64,000 nt of DNA from Panopea generosa (GCA_029582155.1 CM055899.1:86524056-86588055); one strand, 5' to 3'; shown: positions 24,301-35,834, counted from the stretch's first letter. Program-made: numbers and translations. The notes: generated by a model from the letters alone, not told the origin.

Positions 24301-25660
24301 CGGTTACATCCATTTGTTTATAAAAAAATCCTGTTTCCTTCTTGCTTAGAACTAATGGTTAGAGTGCAGGGAACGGACAAATGAACAAAACAAAAATGTT
24401 TCGGTTAATATACTGTATATGCATGTTCAACTCACGGACATTTGATATATAAGCAGGAACTATTTCAAGGAAAATGATAAATATCTATTCATTTCTATCA
24501 AATGCCATTCAGACATATTTAATTAATATAAAACCTTAGTATAACCCTTCGCGTACGAGGCGGACGCATGTGTAAAACGTGTTAAAATAACATAATATTC
24601 AGATATGACACGATTCCGCAATTACATTACGTTGAGTTGGGTTTCAAAACAATTCAGACGGTTCAACAACCTCCTACAAGGACTAATGCCAAAAATGACT
24701 AACAAACCACGTGTTCGCACATATTGTCGGAGAACGTAATGACTTGATGTTACAACATTACCTACTCATTAATATGTATAACGAAAACTGGCCGATATAT
24801 AGGTCTTCTTAACCATGGAAAATGTCAATGATAACATCATTTTTCTACGTGGGTATTTTTTTCCCGTTAAAACAGGAGGGGATTTTTTTGTTGCTATACT
24901 AACAACAACTACAACAACAGCAGCAGCATAAACAACATTTTATATGTGAACTATCAAGTGATTTATTAAAAGTTAGTCTATTATCCATTCATATTTTAAC
25001 ATTAAACACATCTTCTCCATTCACCTAACAAATGATATTTGTTGTTGTGTGATTAAAATAGTATAAACGTATATACTCGTATGTATTAATGATAAGTTGC
25101 ATCTGTTACGAAACTGAGTATTTGTCGTAAATCCAGTTGTACATATAAATACATTTCAATTTGTTGATATTATATTAGATATCATTATTATTATAATTAT
25201 TATTATTAACGTATCTCCCACACACGATGTGGCTGGTACCTTGACATATGACTTATTCATTGAATGGTTAAAGGGAGCAGGGACAAGTAAACCCTTGGAG
25301 ACATTATGACACGACAAAAGCAAAAAACTCGTGTCTCTGAAAACATAACAATGATTTCTTCTTAAAACAAGTCAAGAGCTGTCATGAAGTCGTTATTCTC
25401 AAAAACAGCATCAATTACTCAATTTGTATTGTTTTATATGTTTTTGTTGAATATCACTATTTACGATACGGAATAATTAGAGCGAGTTCATAGTCTACAT
25501 AACATTCAGAAATATACCTATATATGTTCAAAATATTTACTTGAAGTTTATTAACATTTAATTTAAAGGTTAGTAAAATTTGAGAAAACTTATGTGCATG
25601 ATTCAAATAAAATAGTCCTTGTCTTCCAACTACCCCGCGCTATATAATATCAAACAAATG
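21371..25660. other. Long spacer with no recognised gene
   Basis: About 4.3 kb where I can support nothing coding. It holds a perfect 24-nt palindrome at 23713-23736 (GTGACTGTTATA and its inverse) and short CAA/CAG-type runs near 24900. Open frames at 22418-22721 and 23171-23446 lack any family signature. Confidence 0.4.
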
Positions 25661-25670
25661 TCAGAGCTAG

Positions 25671-25707
25671 TGACGTCATCGTTACCGTCTTCAGGATCAG
25701 TATAAAA
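25671..25707 (+). promoter_or_regulatory. CRE plus TATA core promoter
   Basis: A perfect CRE (TGACGTCA, 25671-25678) lies 22 bp upstream of TATAAAACAG (TATA box 25701-25707), in a locally GC-rich stretch (GCGGCGGGG follows). This is the arrangement of a regulated TATA promoter on the plus strand; the start would fall near 25730. The transcript is not identified. The first ATG downstream (25752) opens a 36-codon frame ending at 25862, and a weak donor overlaps that ATG. Confidence 0.45.
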
Positions 25708-25751
25708 CAGCGGCGGGGATACAGTGTTGCTCAAGGACACATTTTGCCAAT

Positions 25752-25862
25752 ATGGGGTATCGGATTTGTCATGTTGCGGTATTCCATCACGGAATATATT
25801 CTATTTCCGATGTGAACACTACCATGTTAAGCTTACGTTCATCACAGCATTTTCGATCATAG
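25752..25862 (+). CDS. Short frame downstream of a TATA promoter (low confidence)
   Basis: A 36-codon frame starting MGYRICHVAVFHHGIYS. It is the first ATG after the predicted start of the CRE/TATA promoter at 25671-25707. No family is recognised, and its length is compatible with chance. It could also be the start of a spliced gene, or the promoter may drive a non-coding RNA. Confidence 0.15.
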   Translation: MGYRICHVAVFHHGIYSISDVNTTMLSLRSSQHFRS

Positions 25863-26492
25863 TTGGCATCTAATAGATAACAATACAGTGTGTTACAATT
25901 TTGTTTTCAAACTACACGAGTCACTAGCCGAATGTACATCATTATCTTTATTACAGCCCTTCAACAAACAAACATATAAAATAGCCAGTAGTATCTATAA
26001 GGGTTGCTGCGGACAAACAAGATCAATTCCATCTGTCAATATGTTTGTGTAGACGTGCCAGTATAATAAAATATTAAAATATTGGTATGCCTGTAGCAGA
26101 GTCGATTACTGGTCAGTGACTGCCATTATATCCTACCTCTTGTGAGCGTGCCAAGGTATTACTTAGCAGAAGGTATAAACAAATTAAAAACAATATTATT
26201 AACAGAACTGAATAAGTATTGCTGGGCTGTTGGAATTGTTGCTTCTGTGGAACTGGTCAGAGTAAATGGAATTTTTGTTAAATAACCTGGGTCGGTGGTT
26301 CTGGGCACTAAGAACGAAGAATATGCATTCGAGCTATTCCTCTGTCAATAAAACTGAATGACAAACTGGGCCGTTATATTCTGCTGATTATAAAATATTT
26401 ATTTATCCAAGAGTTCAAGGTCATCAAAAACTGGTTCTGTTTAGTAGTACCAATAACACAACTAATTGTGCTTTCATTTCAAATTGGTCTCT

Positions 26493-26519
26493 GTAATATA
26501 TATATATATATATATATAT
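26493..26519. repeat. (TA)n microsatellite
   Basis: About 13 TA units in a row. Confidence 0.9.
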
Positions 26520-26884
26520 CTATATTTAAACAAGTTCATAAAAAGTTTCAAGATTTGTGTACTGTTCACGCGTTAGCAATGCCAGTTAAATGGGACAAAA
26601 CACATTTATTCTTTCGGAAATTTTAATTTTTGAATCTTATGAATAATATCTGAAAACGGCAATAAAAGAGAAAATGGCTATGTATACCAATACCTTTGTG
26701 TATATTCTAATCACGAGGATTTTTAGCAGATTTGCTTTTCTCTGTATTTATTTTCAACCATTTATAATAATTGTGCTCCTTTGCAAAATAGCATCACAAT
26801 TAAGACATAAAGACATTACAGTGGTATTCTTATTTCATGTTATATAGTTTTCAAAAACAAAATTTGGTAAAAAAGTAGAAAAAC

Positions 26885-28803
26885 TTGGTGTCCCTTTAAA
26901 GTTAAAGATATTGAGTATATGCAGCTTCGGTAAACACGGAATAACGATTCATGGTCTCCCTTCAAAGTTAGAAGTATTGAGTATATGCAGCTTCAATAAA
27001 CATGGAATAAAATCTTAATGGTGTCCCTTTCAAGTTTGAAGTATTGATTATATAGCACGGAAAAAAAACTTCATGGTGTCGTTTTCAAGTTTGAAGTGTT
27101 GAGTATATAGCACGGAAAAAAAACTTCATGGTGTCCCTTTAAAGTTAGAAGTTTGTTTTTTTTTTGTTTTTTTTTTGAATGGGGTTTAACGCCATTTTCA
27201 ACACATTTCAGGTTATATATGGCATATCCAGTTTTACTGGTGGAGGAAGACCTCAGATTGAGTCAGACTGAGTAGAACCACCGTCCTTCCGCAAGTAACT
27301 GGAAACTTTCTCACATAAAGTTTTTGGAGCGAGCGGGACTCGAACCTACGACCATAGCGGTGAGAGGTAAGTGATCTTGAGACGGCGCCTTAGACCACTC
27401 GGCCACGGAGGACCCTCTAAAGTTAGAAGTAATAAGCATATGCAGCTTCGGTAAACACGGAATAAAACATTCATGATGTCCCTTTAAAATAAGAAGTATT
27501 GAGAATTTGCAGCTTCGGTAAACACGGAATAAAACCTTCATGGTGTCTCTTTTAAGTTTGAAGTATTGAGTATATGCAGCTTCGGTAAACACGGAATTAA
27601 AAAAAATCATGATGTCCCTTTAAAGTTAGAAGTATTGAGTATATGCAGCTGCGGTAAACACGGAATATAACTTAATGATGTCCCTTTAAAGTTAGAAATA
27701 TTGAGTATATGCAGCTTGGGTAAACACAGAATAAAAAATTCATGGTGTCCCTTTAAAGTTAGAAGTATTGAGTATATGCAGCTTCGGTAAACAAGTAATA
27801 AAAAAATATTGATGTCCCTTTCAAGTTAGAAGTATTGAGAATATGCAGCTTCGGTAAACACAGAATAAAAAATTCATAGTGTCCCTTTAAAGTTAAAAGT
27901 ATCGGGTCTATGCAGCTCTGGTAAACACAGAATAGAAAATGCATGGTGTGCCTTTAAAATTGTATTGAGTATAAGCAGCTTCGGTAAACATGGAATAAAA
28001 ATTCATGGTGTCCCTTTAAAGATAGATGAATTGAGTATACGGAGCTTCGGTAAACATGGAATAAAAGCTTCATGGTTTCCCTTTAAAGTTTGAAGTATTG
28101 AGTATATGCAGCTTTGGTAAACACGGAATAAAAATGTCATGGTGTCCCTTTAAGTTTGAAGTATTGAGTATATGCAGCTTAGGCAAACACAGAATAGAAA
28201 AATTCATAGTGTCCCTTTAAAGTCAGAAGTAATGAGTATATACAGCTTCGGTAAACACGGAATAAAAAAATCATGCTGTCCCTTTAAAGTTAGAAGTATT
28301 GAGTATATGCAGCTTCGGTAAACACGGAATAAAAAAATCATAGTGTCCCTTTAAAGTTAGAAGTATTGAGTATATGCAGCTTCGGTAAACACGGAATAAA
28401 AAAATCATAGTGTCCCTTTAAAGTTAGAAATATTGAGTATATGCAGCTTCGGTAAACACGGAATAAACAATTCATGGTGTCCCTTTAAAGTTAGACGTAT
28501 TGAGTATATGCCGTTTCGGTAAACACGGGAAAAAAATTCATAGTGTCCCTTTAAAGTTAGAAGTATTGAGTAAACGCAGCTTCGGTAAACACGGAATAAA
28601 AACTTCATGGTGTCCCTTTAAAGTTAGAAGTATTGAGTATATGCAGCTTTGGTAAACACAGGCTAAAAACTTCATGGTATCCCTTTAAAGTTAGAAGTAT
28701 CAAGTATATGCAGCTTCGGTAAACACGGAATAAAAAAATCATAGTGTCCCTTTAAAGTTAGAAGTATTGAGTATATGCAGCTTTCGTAAACACGAAATAA
28801 AAA
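26885..28803. repeat. Satellite, 66-bp unit, about 25 copies
   Basis: Tandem units of about 66 bp with core TGTCCCTTTAAAGTTAGAAG, TATTGAGTATATGCAGCTTC and GGTAAACACGGAATAAAA. Because 66 is a multiple of 3, the minus strand shows several 22-residue periodic frames; frequent indels in the A-rich part break them, so I do not call them genes. One SINE (27153-27414) has inserted into the array. Units at the left edge are more diverged than those from 28200 on. Confidence 0.95.
27153..27414 (-). mobile_element. SINE family A copy with target-site duplication
   Basis: The 262-bp element carries the same tRNA-like head as the 19-kb copy (A box TGGCCGAGTGG, B box GGTTCGAGTCC on the minus strand) and an A-rich 3' tail (the T-rich stretch 27153-27176). 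It is flanked by a 16-bp duplication of satellite sequence, CTTTAAAGTTAGAAGT (27137-27152) and CTCTAAAGTTAGAAGT (27415-27430). That is the signature of LINE-machinery retrotransposition. Confidence 0.9.
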
Positions 28804-29032
28804 AAACTTCATACCATTATGGTTTATAATATTTGGGGTATTTTTCTCACTTTTAATAATAAGCAAAAAAGCTAAGAAAATGTGTAGATAGAAAAATGAT
28901 AAAGCATTGATATAAAAGTGGTTTATATCAAAATTGCTTTGAAAAGACATAAATAAAAAAAGACAATAGAATAAAGGAACGGCATTTACATATACATGTA
29001 CTACATATCTTTTTATATCGAGTTTAATATAG

Positions 29033-29690
29033 TCATGCAATTCCAAATCATTTGCTCATGTTCCGCTTATGGGCTATTTTTGGTTTAAACGTAACACTGC
29101 AGCGAAGTCTAGTGGTAGAGGGTAGGCAGCGCATGCGGAAGACCGTGGGTTTGATCCCCGGCCGGGTCATACCAACGACTTGAATAAAGGTACTAGAAGC
29201 CTCCTCGCTAAGTGCTCAGCATTTAGATGATAGTTGTAGATCTGTTCGGCCTGGTGTCAGTATAATGTGACTGTGTGTGGTAGATCTGTTCAGCCTGGTG
29301 TCAGTATAATGTGACTGTGTGTGGTATTTCTGTTCGGCCTGGTGTCAGTATAATGTGACTGTGTGTGGTAGATCTGTTCGGTCCGGAGTCAGTATAATGT
29401 GACTGTGTGTGGTAGATCTGTTCGGCCCGGTGTCAGTATAATGTGACTGTGTGTGGTAGATCTGTTCGGTCCGGAGTCAGTATAATGTGACTGTGTGTGG
29501 TAGATCTGTTCGGCCAGGTGTCAGTATAATGTGACTATGTGTGGTAGATCTGTTTGGCTCGGTGTCAGTATAATGTGACTGGGTAGGGTATCATGAACAT
29601 GTGTCTGCGGTATGAAATTTCAGTGTAGCAGCGCTCAGAATACTGTCTCGAGTAGATGTTGAAAGCGACGCTAAACATCATACAAAACAA
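29033..29690 (+). mobile_element. SINE family B copy with internal array
   Basis: tRNA-like head GTCTAGTGGTAGAGGG (A box) and CCGTGGGTTTGATCCCCGG (B box), then a body matching the copy at 31150-31430, and a 3' end GAAAGCGACGCTAAACATCA. Similarity to the 31-kb copy extends upstream of the tRNA head (GGTTTAAACGTAACAC), so the repeat unit is longer than the head. The body has been expanded by eight tandem 44-bp units (29237-29588). Confidence 0.8.
29237..29588. repeat. 44-bp tandem array inside a SINE, 8 copies
   Basis: Units of TAGATCTGTTCGGCCTGGTG followed by TCAGTATAATGTGACTGTGT and GTGG, exactly 44 bp each. The single-copy equivalent is present in the SINE at 31150-31430, so the array arose by amplification of SINE body sequence. 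Confidence 0.95.
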
Positions 29691-29852
29691 TAACAATTAT
29701 TTAATCTTGAAGAAGTACTTCAAACAATCCACCATTTTATGTTGACATGACTCTCGATTGAATGAAACTTATCTTACAGATTACGATCGATTCCAAGCGG
29801 AGCTGTTTGACGGTGTACAGTCGATATGATTAGCAATCTGGCCTGGTCTCAC

Positions 29853-30130
29853 GCTACAGATCGCAGGTTTGGCTCCAGGCTCGACCCTATGGCTTATCAG
29901 AAACCACACTATAGATCGCAGGTTCGGCCCCAGGCTCGACTCTATGGCTTATCAGAAACCACACTATAGATCGCAGGTTCGGCCCCAGGCTCGACTCTAT
30001 GGCTTATCAGAAACCACACTATAGATCGCAGGTTCGGCTCCAGGCTCGACTCTATGGCTTATCAGAAACCACACTATAGATCGCAGGTTCGGCCCCAGGC
30101 TCGACCCTATGGCTTATCAAAACCCACACT
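29853..30130. repeat. 55-bp tandem array, about 5 copies
   Basis: Units of AGATCGCAGGTTCGGCCCCA, GGCTCGACTCTATGGCTTAT and CAGAAACCACACTAT, repeating exactly every 55 bp. The B-box-like GCAGGTTCGGCCCC suggests the unit derives from the head of another tRNA-like element. Confidence 0.9.
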
Positions 30131-30308
30131 CATTAATTCTACCCAGTAAGCGGACTCTAGAGCGATTCATATTAGTTTTGAGCTTGCTTCACCATCGAGT
30201 TAAAATGAACTTAAGTACATGTAAATCTATATCAACTGAACTGTTTGACTTTGAATGATATCGCCTTTAAATTTAAATTCTCCATGGCCACATTTTATTG
30301 ATGTGTAC

Positions 30309-30500
30309 CTAGTTTATCCCAGAACCTGATATCTCCCGAATCAGGTCTATTAACCACCAATGAAAAAGCAGGGAATTCTATACATGTTCAACAATTCATA
30401 GCAATTGAACGGTTACTGAACTGTGACGTTAAATTGAAGCAATTGACCAATCAACGTGCTCAAATGTGGTTTTCCTAACATTAATATTTAACAGACCAAA
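30309..30500 (+). repeat. Dispersed repeat R2, copy 2
   Basis: Parallel to the copy at 20052 over about 190 bp, including the short hairpin AACCTGATATCTCCCGAATC and the CAATCAACGTGCTCAAATG block. Confidence 0.65.
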
Positions 30501-31149
30501 TCCGATCTATAGGTACTACTTTAAATAATAAAGAGCGATAATTCGTACAGCGCTTCGGTTGTTTACAGAATGGAGTTGTCTGTTCTACACTGTGGCAGCT
30601 CACTTGTAAATGAATCAGTTACCATCATTGGACAGAATATAATAGCTTTTATTCCTCCATTCATGGGAACGTACAATATAATACACATATCTAAACAGAC
30701 AATCTTAATAATTAATTAGCATGTATGTTGAAAGTGACCCACAAATCCAATGCGTGAAATTTGAATATATGTTAAAAATACGTAATAAGAAATAAATGGA
30801 GTAATACTTGTTATTTTTTAAACTGATATATTATAGAATATTTTTGGAAACGTGTTAAGTGTCCCGAAGCGTTACTATCACGGGGGTAGAAAAATGCAAA
30901 TCTTGCACATGCGAATTTACACAAGATATAGTTCTGAAATCAATAGGTGTTCTCAAAATCATGTCGAAAACTTCACAACGTGCATGCGGGAATATCGAAG
31001 TTGTTCGAAGAAGTACCATGATAAAACGCCGTCATTGTACAAGTCATAGACACCAAACGCTAAACATATATAGGTTATATTTCCTTACTTGGCTTTCTCA
31101 CCTAACGCAGTGGTGACGTAGAGCGTCCGCCTCGTATCCGTATATGTTC
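30501..31149. other. Spacer
   Basis: No gene recognised. Two overlapping frames at 30852-31116 (65 and 85 codons) are open; one is Cys/Arg-rich but has no recognisable domain, so neither is called. Confidence 0.35.
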
Positions 31150-31430
31150 ATGCAATCCAAAAAATGCACATGTTCTGTTAACTGGATAGTTTTTGTTTAA
31201 ACGTGACTCCACAGCGAGGTCTAGTGGTAAACCATCAGCCTCGCATGCGGAAGCCGTGGGTTCGATATCCGACCGGGTCATACCAAAGACTTGAAAAATG
31301 GTACTAGAAACCTCCTCGCTTGGCGCTCAGCATTTAACGGATAGTTCTAGATCTGATCGGCTCAGTGTCAGTATAATGAGACTGGGTGGGTGCGGCATGA
31401 TATTCCAGGGGGACAACGCTAAGAATAATG
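31150..31430 (+). mobile_element. SINE family B copy
   Basis: Head GGTCTAGTGGTAAACC and GCCGTGGGTTCGATATCCG, then GTCATACCAAAGACTTG, CCTCCTCGCTTGGCGCTCAG and a single copy of the unit that is amplified in the 29-kb copy. Frames over it (31334-31634) are by-products. Confidence 0.8.
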
Positions 31431-31934
31431 TCCATTTTAGGCAATTTTAGAATAAAGAAAGAAAGCAAGCCACGTGCTCTGCAAATAAAAGAAAAAGGTA
31501 ATTCAGTGAATTGTTTTACACCAACTTTCAGTTTGATGAAAACCTGCCCTTTGGGTTTGTTTGAGCTACAAGGGCGTCTTCCAAACATGCATATCATTAA
31601 CATTAATACTACATATTGTAATACAATATATTGACAATTTGGCTCCTTTCGCGGCGATAATTATTACGCCTTCAGCTATCATATCTTCATTCGTTATTCT
31701 ATTTTATTAAAAAAACGTTATGAACAAGATAAAAATGAGTCTTAATCACGAAAACAAGATTGAGCCATATTCTGTTTATAGTGATGTCGACACGTGATAC
31801 CATTTGCGGTTTTTATGTCATAGGTACATGCATATTCTTATTTAGACTACATACTTTTTTGCCATCGTTTATATAATTGGGTTGAATCAAATTTCATTTT
31901 ACAGTTTAAGAGTTAAAATTGACTTAAACATTTT

Positions 31935-32135
31935 TATACAATATAGCATGCACATATATACTCACTGACCCAGTATTTCAAAAAGGTATCTATTTAAACA
32001 TGCCAAAATAATATATTGAAAAGGGATTTCCTGATTTGGGCTACGATAGACTAAAATAAATTTGCTAAAATTATTAAATGAGTCACGTGATTTAAATTTG
32101 ATTTGAATTTGATTCGTTTTTCAGGTTTACATGTA
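31935..32135 (-). repeat. Dispersed repeat R1, copy 3 (inverted)
   Basis: Inverse of the 9400 copy: TATATACTCACTGACCC at the left, then GATTTGGGCTACG, GAGTCACGTGATT and GGTTTACATG at the right. Confidence 0.6.
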
Positions 32136-33950
32136 ATAAAAATTGTTTCCTCTTAAAGTCCGAATGACTTAACCTCTCCGATTCCCATAAATAAATGATA
32201 TAAAATATATCTGATAAACGGATCTGTTGGAGGCACGAAACGCAACCAGAAAAAAGAAAATAGCAGAATATATTTTGATAATAAGCAGCATTTCAATTCA
32301 TTGCATATGTAAATTAAACTTTGAAATCAGGCATATGAACTAGACGAAAACTTGTTCAAATAAAGACCGTTTTTGAGGTTTTCTCAAACAACTTAATGAA
32401 CTTCTTAACTGGTGTAACGGTCGTTATTCTTGCTGAGACCGTTGTCATTCAAATTATAAAACCTAACAGTATCAAAGTATTTGTAATACATGCGTACAAA
32501 ACACTCAAATAACACATACCCAATATCAAAAACCCAAAATGCTGATTAAGTTATGATATTGCTCGGCTTTCGTACAAAACAGATACAGTTTCCACGCGGA
32601 AGGAAAATAAAATAAGAGGGTTTAACAAAATGTTTGCAGTAAAATACCCCATTGTTAAGCTGAACATTAACGGTACATGGTGCGTATTTCTTTGTACATA
32701 TTAATTATAAAGTAGTATTTTAAAAGTTTCTCAAATCTCATTAAATCGACGAATCGTCCGAACATGTAATGTCAAAAGGAAAAAACGCGAGAGGATGAAA
32801 ACACACCTGTATTGTTCTCATACTTTTCAAGGAGCCATTAAAGTTCGTGGCCAGTCTCTTGTATTCTTGAGGAAGCCGATAATTTATTTATATTCATCCA
32901 TGTATCTCAGATGATGCTGCAAACAGACGTCATCGTCGACACAGGAGAAACAGGTATGTTGTTATTCCGGCTGTATCTAAGTGTGTTCTTATGTTGGCAG
33001 CAGCAAGAGTTGCGGTCAGAGTTTGATTAACAAGATGGAGTAATAGGTTGCTCTGAAGTGTTGTTTTATTCCCCCTTTTAGTCGCCGGACGCTTCCCTCA
33101 CTTCCCCTACGTTAAATTATTCTGAATATAATACAGTAGTGCATTACCGTTATAAAAGGTGAGAACCTTTATTCCATGCACAAACAGTCACATTGATCTT
33201 GGACAGCAAAATGGAATGTGATGTTTTTAAATGTTACACGTCTCACACCACTATTATATTTCCAATTGCGGCTCCATTGTAATAGTTGTGTCCATTTTAC
33301 GGTGAAAACGCAAAATCTGCAGCTTGTGTCTGAGCTCGGATTCTTCACTGGTTAAAAATCTGCAATTATAAAAAAATCATACCTTGACAAGATCTTTTTT
33401 TCATTCAATGGTTTTATGATACCCATCAATTTCCAGAGTATTAATATATAAACAATTCGCCCACAATGAGAATCCATTAATTCTTAAATGACACTGTCAC
33501 ACAGACTTAGCTCAAAATCTGGTATCAGCATCAATTTTTCAGTGGTGATTTCTAATATATTTATCATTTAACACATGGAAGAAATAAATAGATCCCTGCA
33601 ATATAAAACTTTGAAAAGAAGAGGAAAAAGAGAACTAGTTTTACTTCTATCTCATTCATGTAGAAAAATAAAAATGCAATTAATCATAAAAAATGAGTAC
33701 GCACATCATGACAACTGCCATTTTTATATCAGAGTATAAGTAGTACACAATTAGCATGTTATCAAGTTACGCATTTTTGTCAAAGTAATAAAGTGTCCCG
33801 TTTCAGTAGTAGTAGTTTCGTTGCTAAAAGATAGTTTTATAATGTCAGTTTTTCAAGCATTATCTGACACAGTGTTGTTGATGTTTGTATAACCTTTTCA
33901 TCTTCCAACGGCGCTTTAATTGAAAACAAGACGATGTGCTCAATATCATC
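32136..33950. other. Spacer with one possible small exon
   Basis: At 32911-32953 a 43-nt segment is bounded by a good acceptor (CCATGTATCTCAG) and donor (ACAG|GTATGT), and is more GC-rich than its surroundings. It opens with ATGATGCTGCAAACAGACG. No partner exon was found. Otherwise nothing recognised. Confidence 0.25.
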
Positions 33951-33956
33951 CTTCGA

Positions 33957-34690
33957 TATTTTAGAATAAAGAATAAAAACAAGTATGTGATTCCCTACAG
34001 GATATTTTCGAATAAAGAATAAAAACAAGTAAGATACGCTTACGTAAGTATGTGATTCCCCATAGGACATTTTAAAATAAAGAATAAAAAACAAGTAAGA
34101 GAAGCTTATGTAAATATGTGATTCCCCATAGGACATTTTAGAATAAAGAATGAAAACAAGTAAGATAAGCTTACGTGAGATAGAGTATTTTAGAATAAAG
34201 AATAGAAACAAGTAAGATACGCGTACGTGAGATAGAGTATTTTAGAATAAAGAATGAAAACAAGTAAGAGAAGCTTACATAAGTATGTGATTCCCCACAG
34301 GACATTTTAGAATAAAGAATGAAAACAAGTAAGAGAAGCTTGCGTAAGTATGTGATTCCCCATAGGACATTTTAGAATAAAGAATGAAAACAAGTAAGAT
34401 ACGCTTACGTAAGATAGAGTATTTTATAATAAAGAATAGAAACAAGTAAGATACGCTTACGTAAGATAGAGTATTTTAGAATAAAGAATGAAAACAAGTA
34501 AGAGAAGCTTACGTAAGATAGAGTATTTTAGAATAAAGAATAAAACAAGTAAGAGAAGCTTACGTAAGATAGAGTATTTTAAAATAAAGAATGAAAACAA
34601 GTAAGAGAAGCTTACGTAAGATAGAGTATTTTAGAATAAAGAATAAAAACAAGTGAGAAGCTTACGTAAGTATATGATTCGCCATGGGGT
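33957..34690. repeat. Minisatellite with two unit lengths (52 and 65 bp)
   Basis: All units share AGAATAAAGAATGAAAACAA and GTAAGAGAAGCTTACGTAAG. They differ in the linker: a short one (ATAGAGTATTTT) or a longer one (TATGTGATTCCCCATAGGAC then ATTTT). About 12 units. The minus-strand open frame at its left half is repeat-derived. Confidence 0.9.
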
Positions 34691-35177
34691 ATTTTAAAAC
34701 AATGAAAGAAATCAGGTCACTTGATCCACAACAAAGTAAAAAAGGGTATTTCACTGGGTTTTTTTATCAAGCCGATAATAGCGACGAATATAAAACATTT
34801 TCTAACCTTTTGGCAAATTATATTGTATATCAATCATGAACAAGAGTTATGTCCCTTCCTAAATATAACCGATAATAACGTCCTATACAAATACTGGAAT
34901 GTTCTTATTCCATGTTTGCACCATGTAGAATTTTCAGAAATAACTTTAATGGAAACCGTAACATAATCGCCGTGAGTCATTTTAAATGTTTAAAAATATA
35001 ATACATGTTTTTATATGATATATTTCCATCTTTTAAGATGTAGCAAATAACCATATACTAGTAACACAAAACTAAACATTGTTATACTGTGTCCCATTTA
35101 CCTTTACTGAAAAGTCGAAAGAGTGTTTCTTAGAGGTATAGAAAAACATTCACCAAGCTAAGAATAAATCTTTCTTT
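34691..35177. other. AT-rich spacer
   Basis: No gene recognised; the open frame at 34721-34966 has no family features. Confidence 0.4.
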
Positions 35178-35610
35178 AAATCGTTTAGGTTTCAAGACAA
35201 TAAAAAGTCAAAATAATATAAAAGCGTTTGATAAGGTGTTCCATTGGGACCATAGCGGCATATTTAATAAATTAAGTCAAGTCGAAACAATGAAACAACG
35301 AAACTACGATGGTGAAAAGTCAAAATTATTTCGACTTTTCACCATCGTTGTTCCGGCTTTTCACCGTCGTAGTTTTGACTTTTCACCGCCGTTTTTTCGT
35401 TGTTTCGACTTTACACCATCGTAGTTTCGCTGTTTCGACATGACTTAATTTACTAAATATGCCGCGATGACCCAATGGGACACCGTAGCTTGATCATTTA
35501 TATGAAGTACATTTTTTTTTGTAATCCAGCTGTAGCGAACGAATCATAAAAGTCAAAACAGTGCAACACGTCATTTTGACTAAGTGTGAACACTAAATGA
35601 ATACAGCATG
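35178..35610. repeat. Local duplication, copy 1 (interrupted by a foldback element)
   Basis: The flanks of the foldback element (35178-35232 and 35487-35610) match 36151-36345: AAATCGTTT, TATAAAAGCGTTTGAT on the left and GTAATCCAGCTGTAGCG then GTCAAAAC on the right. The second copy lacks the element. Confidence 0.7.
35233..35486. mobile_element. Foldback element, ACGGTG family
   Basis: A 254-bp near-palindrome. The left end AAGGTGTTCCATTGGG is the inverse of the right end CCCAATGGGACACCGT, and both arms continue through AGTAAATTAAGTCATGTCG-like sequence into copies of ACTACGATGGTGAAAAGTCG. It is flanked by CGTTTGAT (35225-35232) and AGCTTGAT (35487-35494), an 8-bp duplication with two changes. 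The uninterrupted site CGTTTGAT is present at 36199-36206 in the neighbouring duplicate. An 8-bp duplication would suit a hAT- or P-like mobiliser; no transposase is present. Confidence 0.8.
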
Positions 35611-35656
35611 CATGTTAGCACGCACATATAGGAACATAACTCAGATATTAAATATG

Positions 35657-35834
35657 CCGTAAAACCTGTACAAACGATCACCTCTATTAAGCAATCACTT
35701 GTCTTAAGCAGCCACATTTGCTATTTCCCATTTCTATGTTTTTAGAGCAAATTAACCTGTATAAAGCAACAACCTGTCTTAAAAAGCCACTTTTACTCCT
35801 TCCCTTGACTAGCAGCTTAAGACAGATTTGACTG
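35657..35834. mobile_element. MITE family A copy
   Basis: Left end CCGTAAAACCTGTA and right end GACAGATTTGACTG match the family, as do the inner blocks CACCTCTATTAAGCA and CTTGTCTTAAGCAGCCAC. The right TA is present; the left one is mutated. Confidence 0.7.

Noticed and set aside
27311..29046. Minus-strand frames with repeated CLPKLHILNTSNFKG-like segments
   Set aside because: They are translations of the 66-bp satellite (22 codons per unit) broken by indels; no gene structure surrounds them.
30852..31116. Cys/Arg-containing frames of 65 and 85 codons
   Set aside because: No zinc-binding spacing, no splice or promoter context and no recognised family; two registers are open equally.
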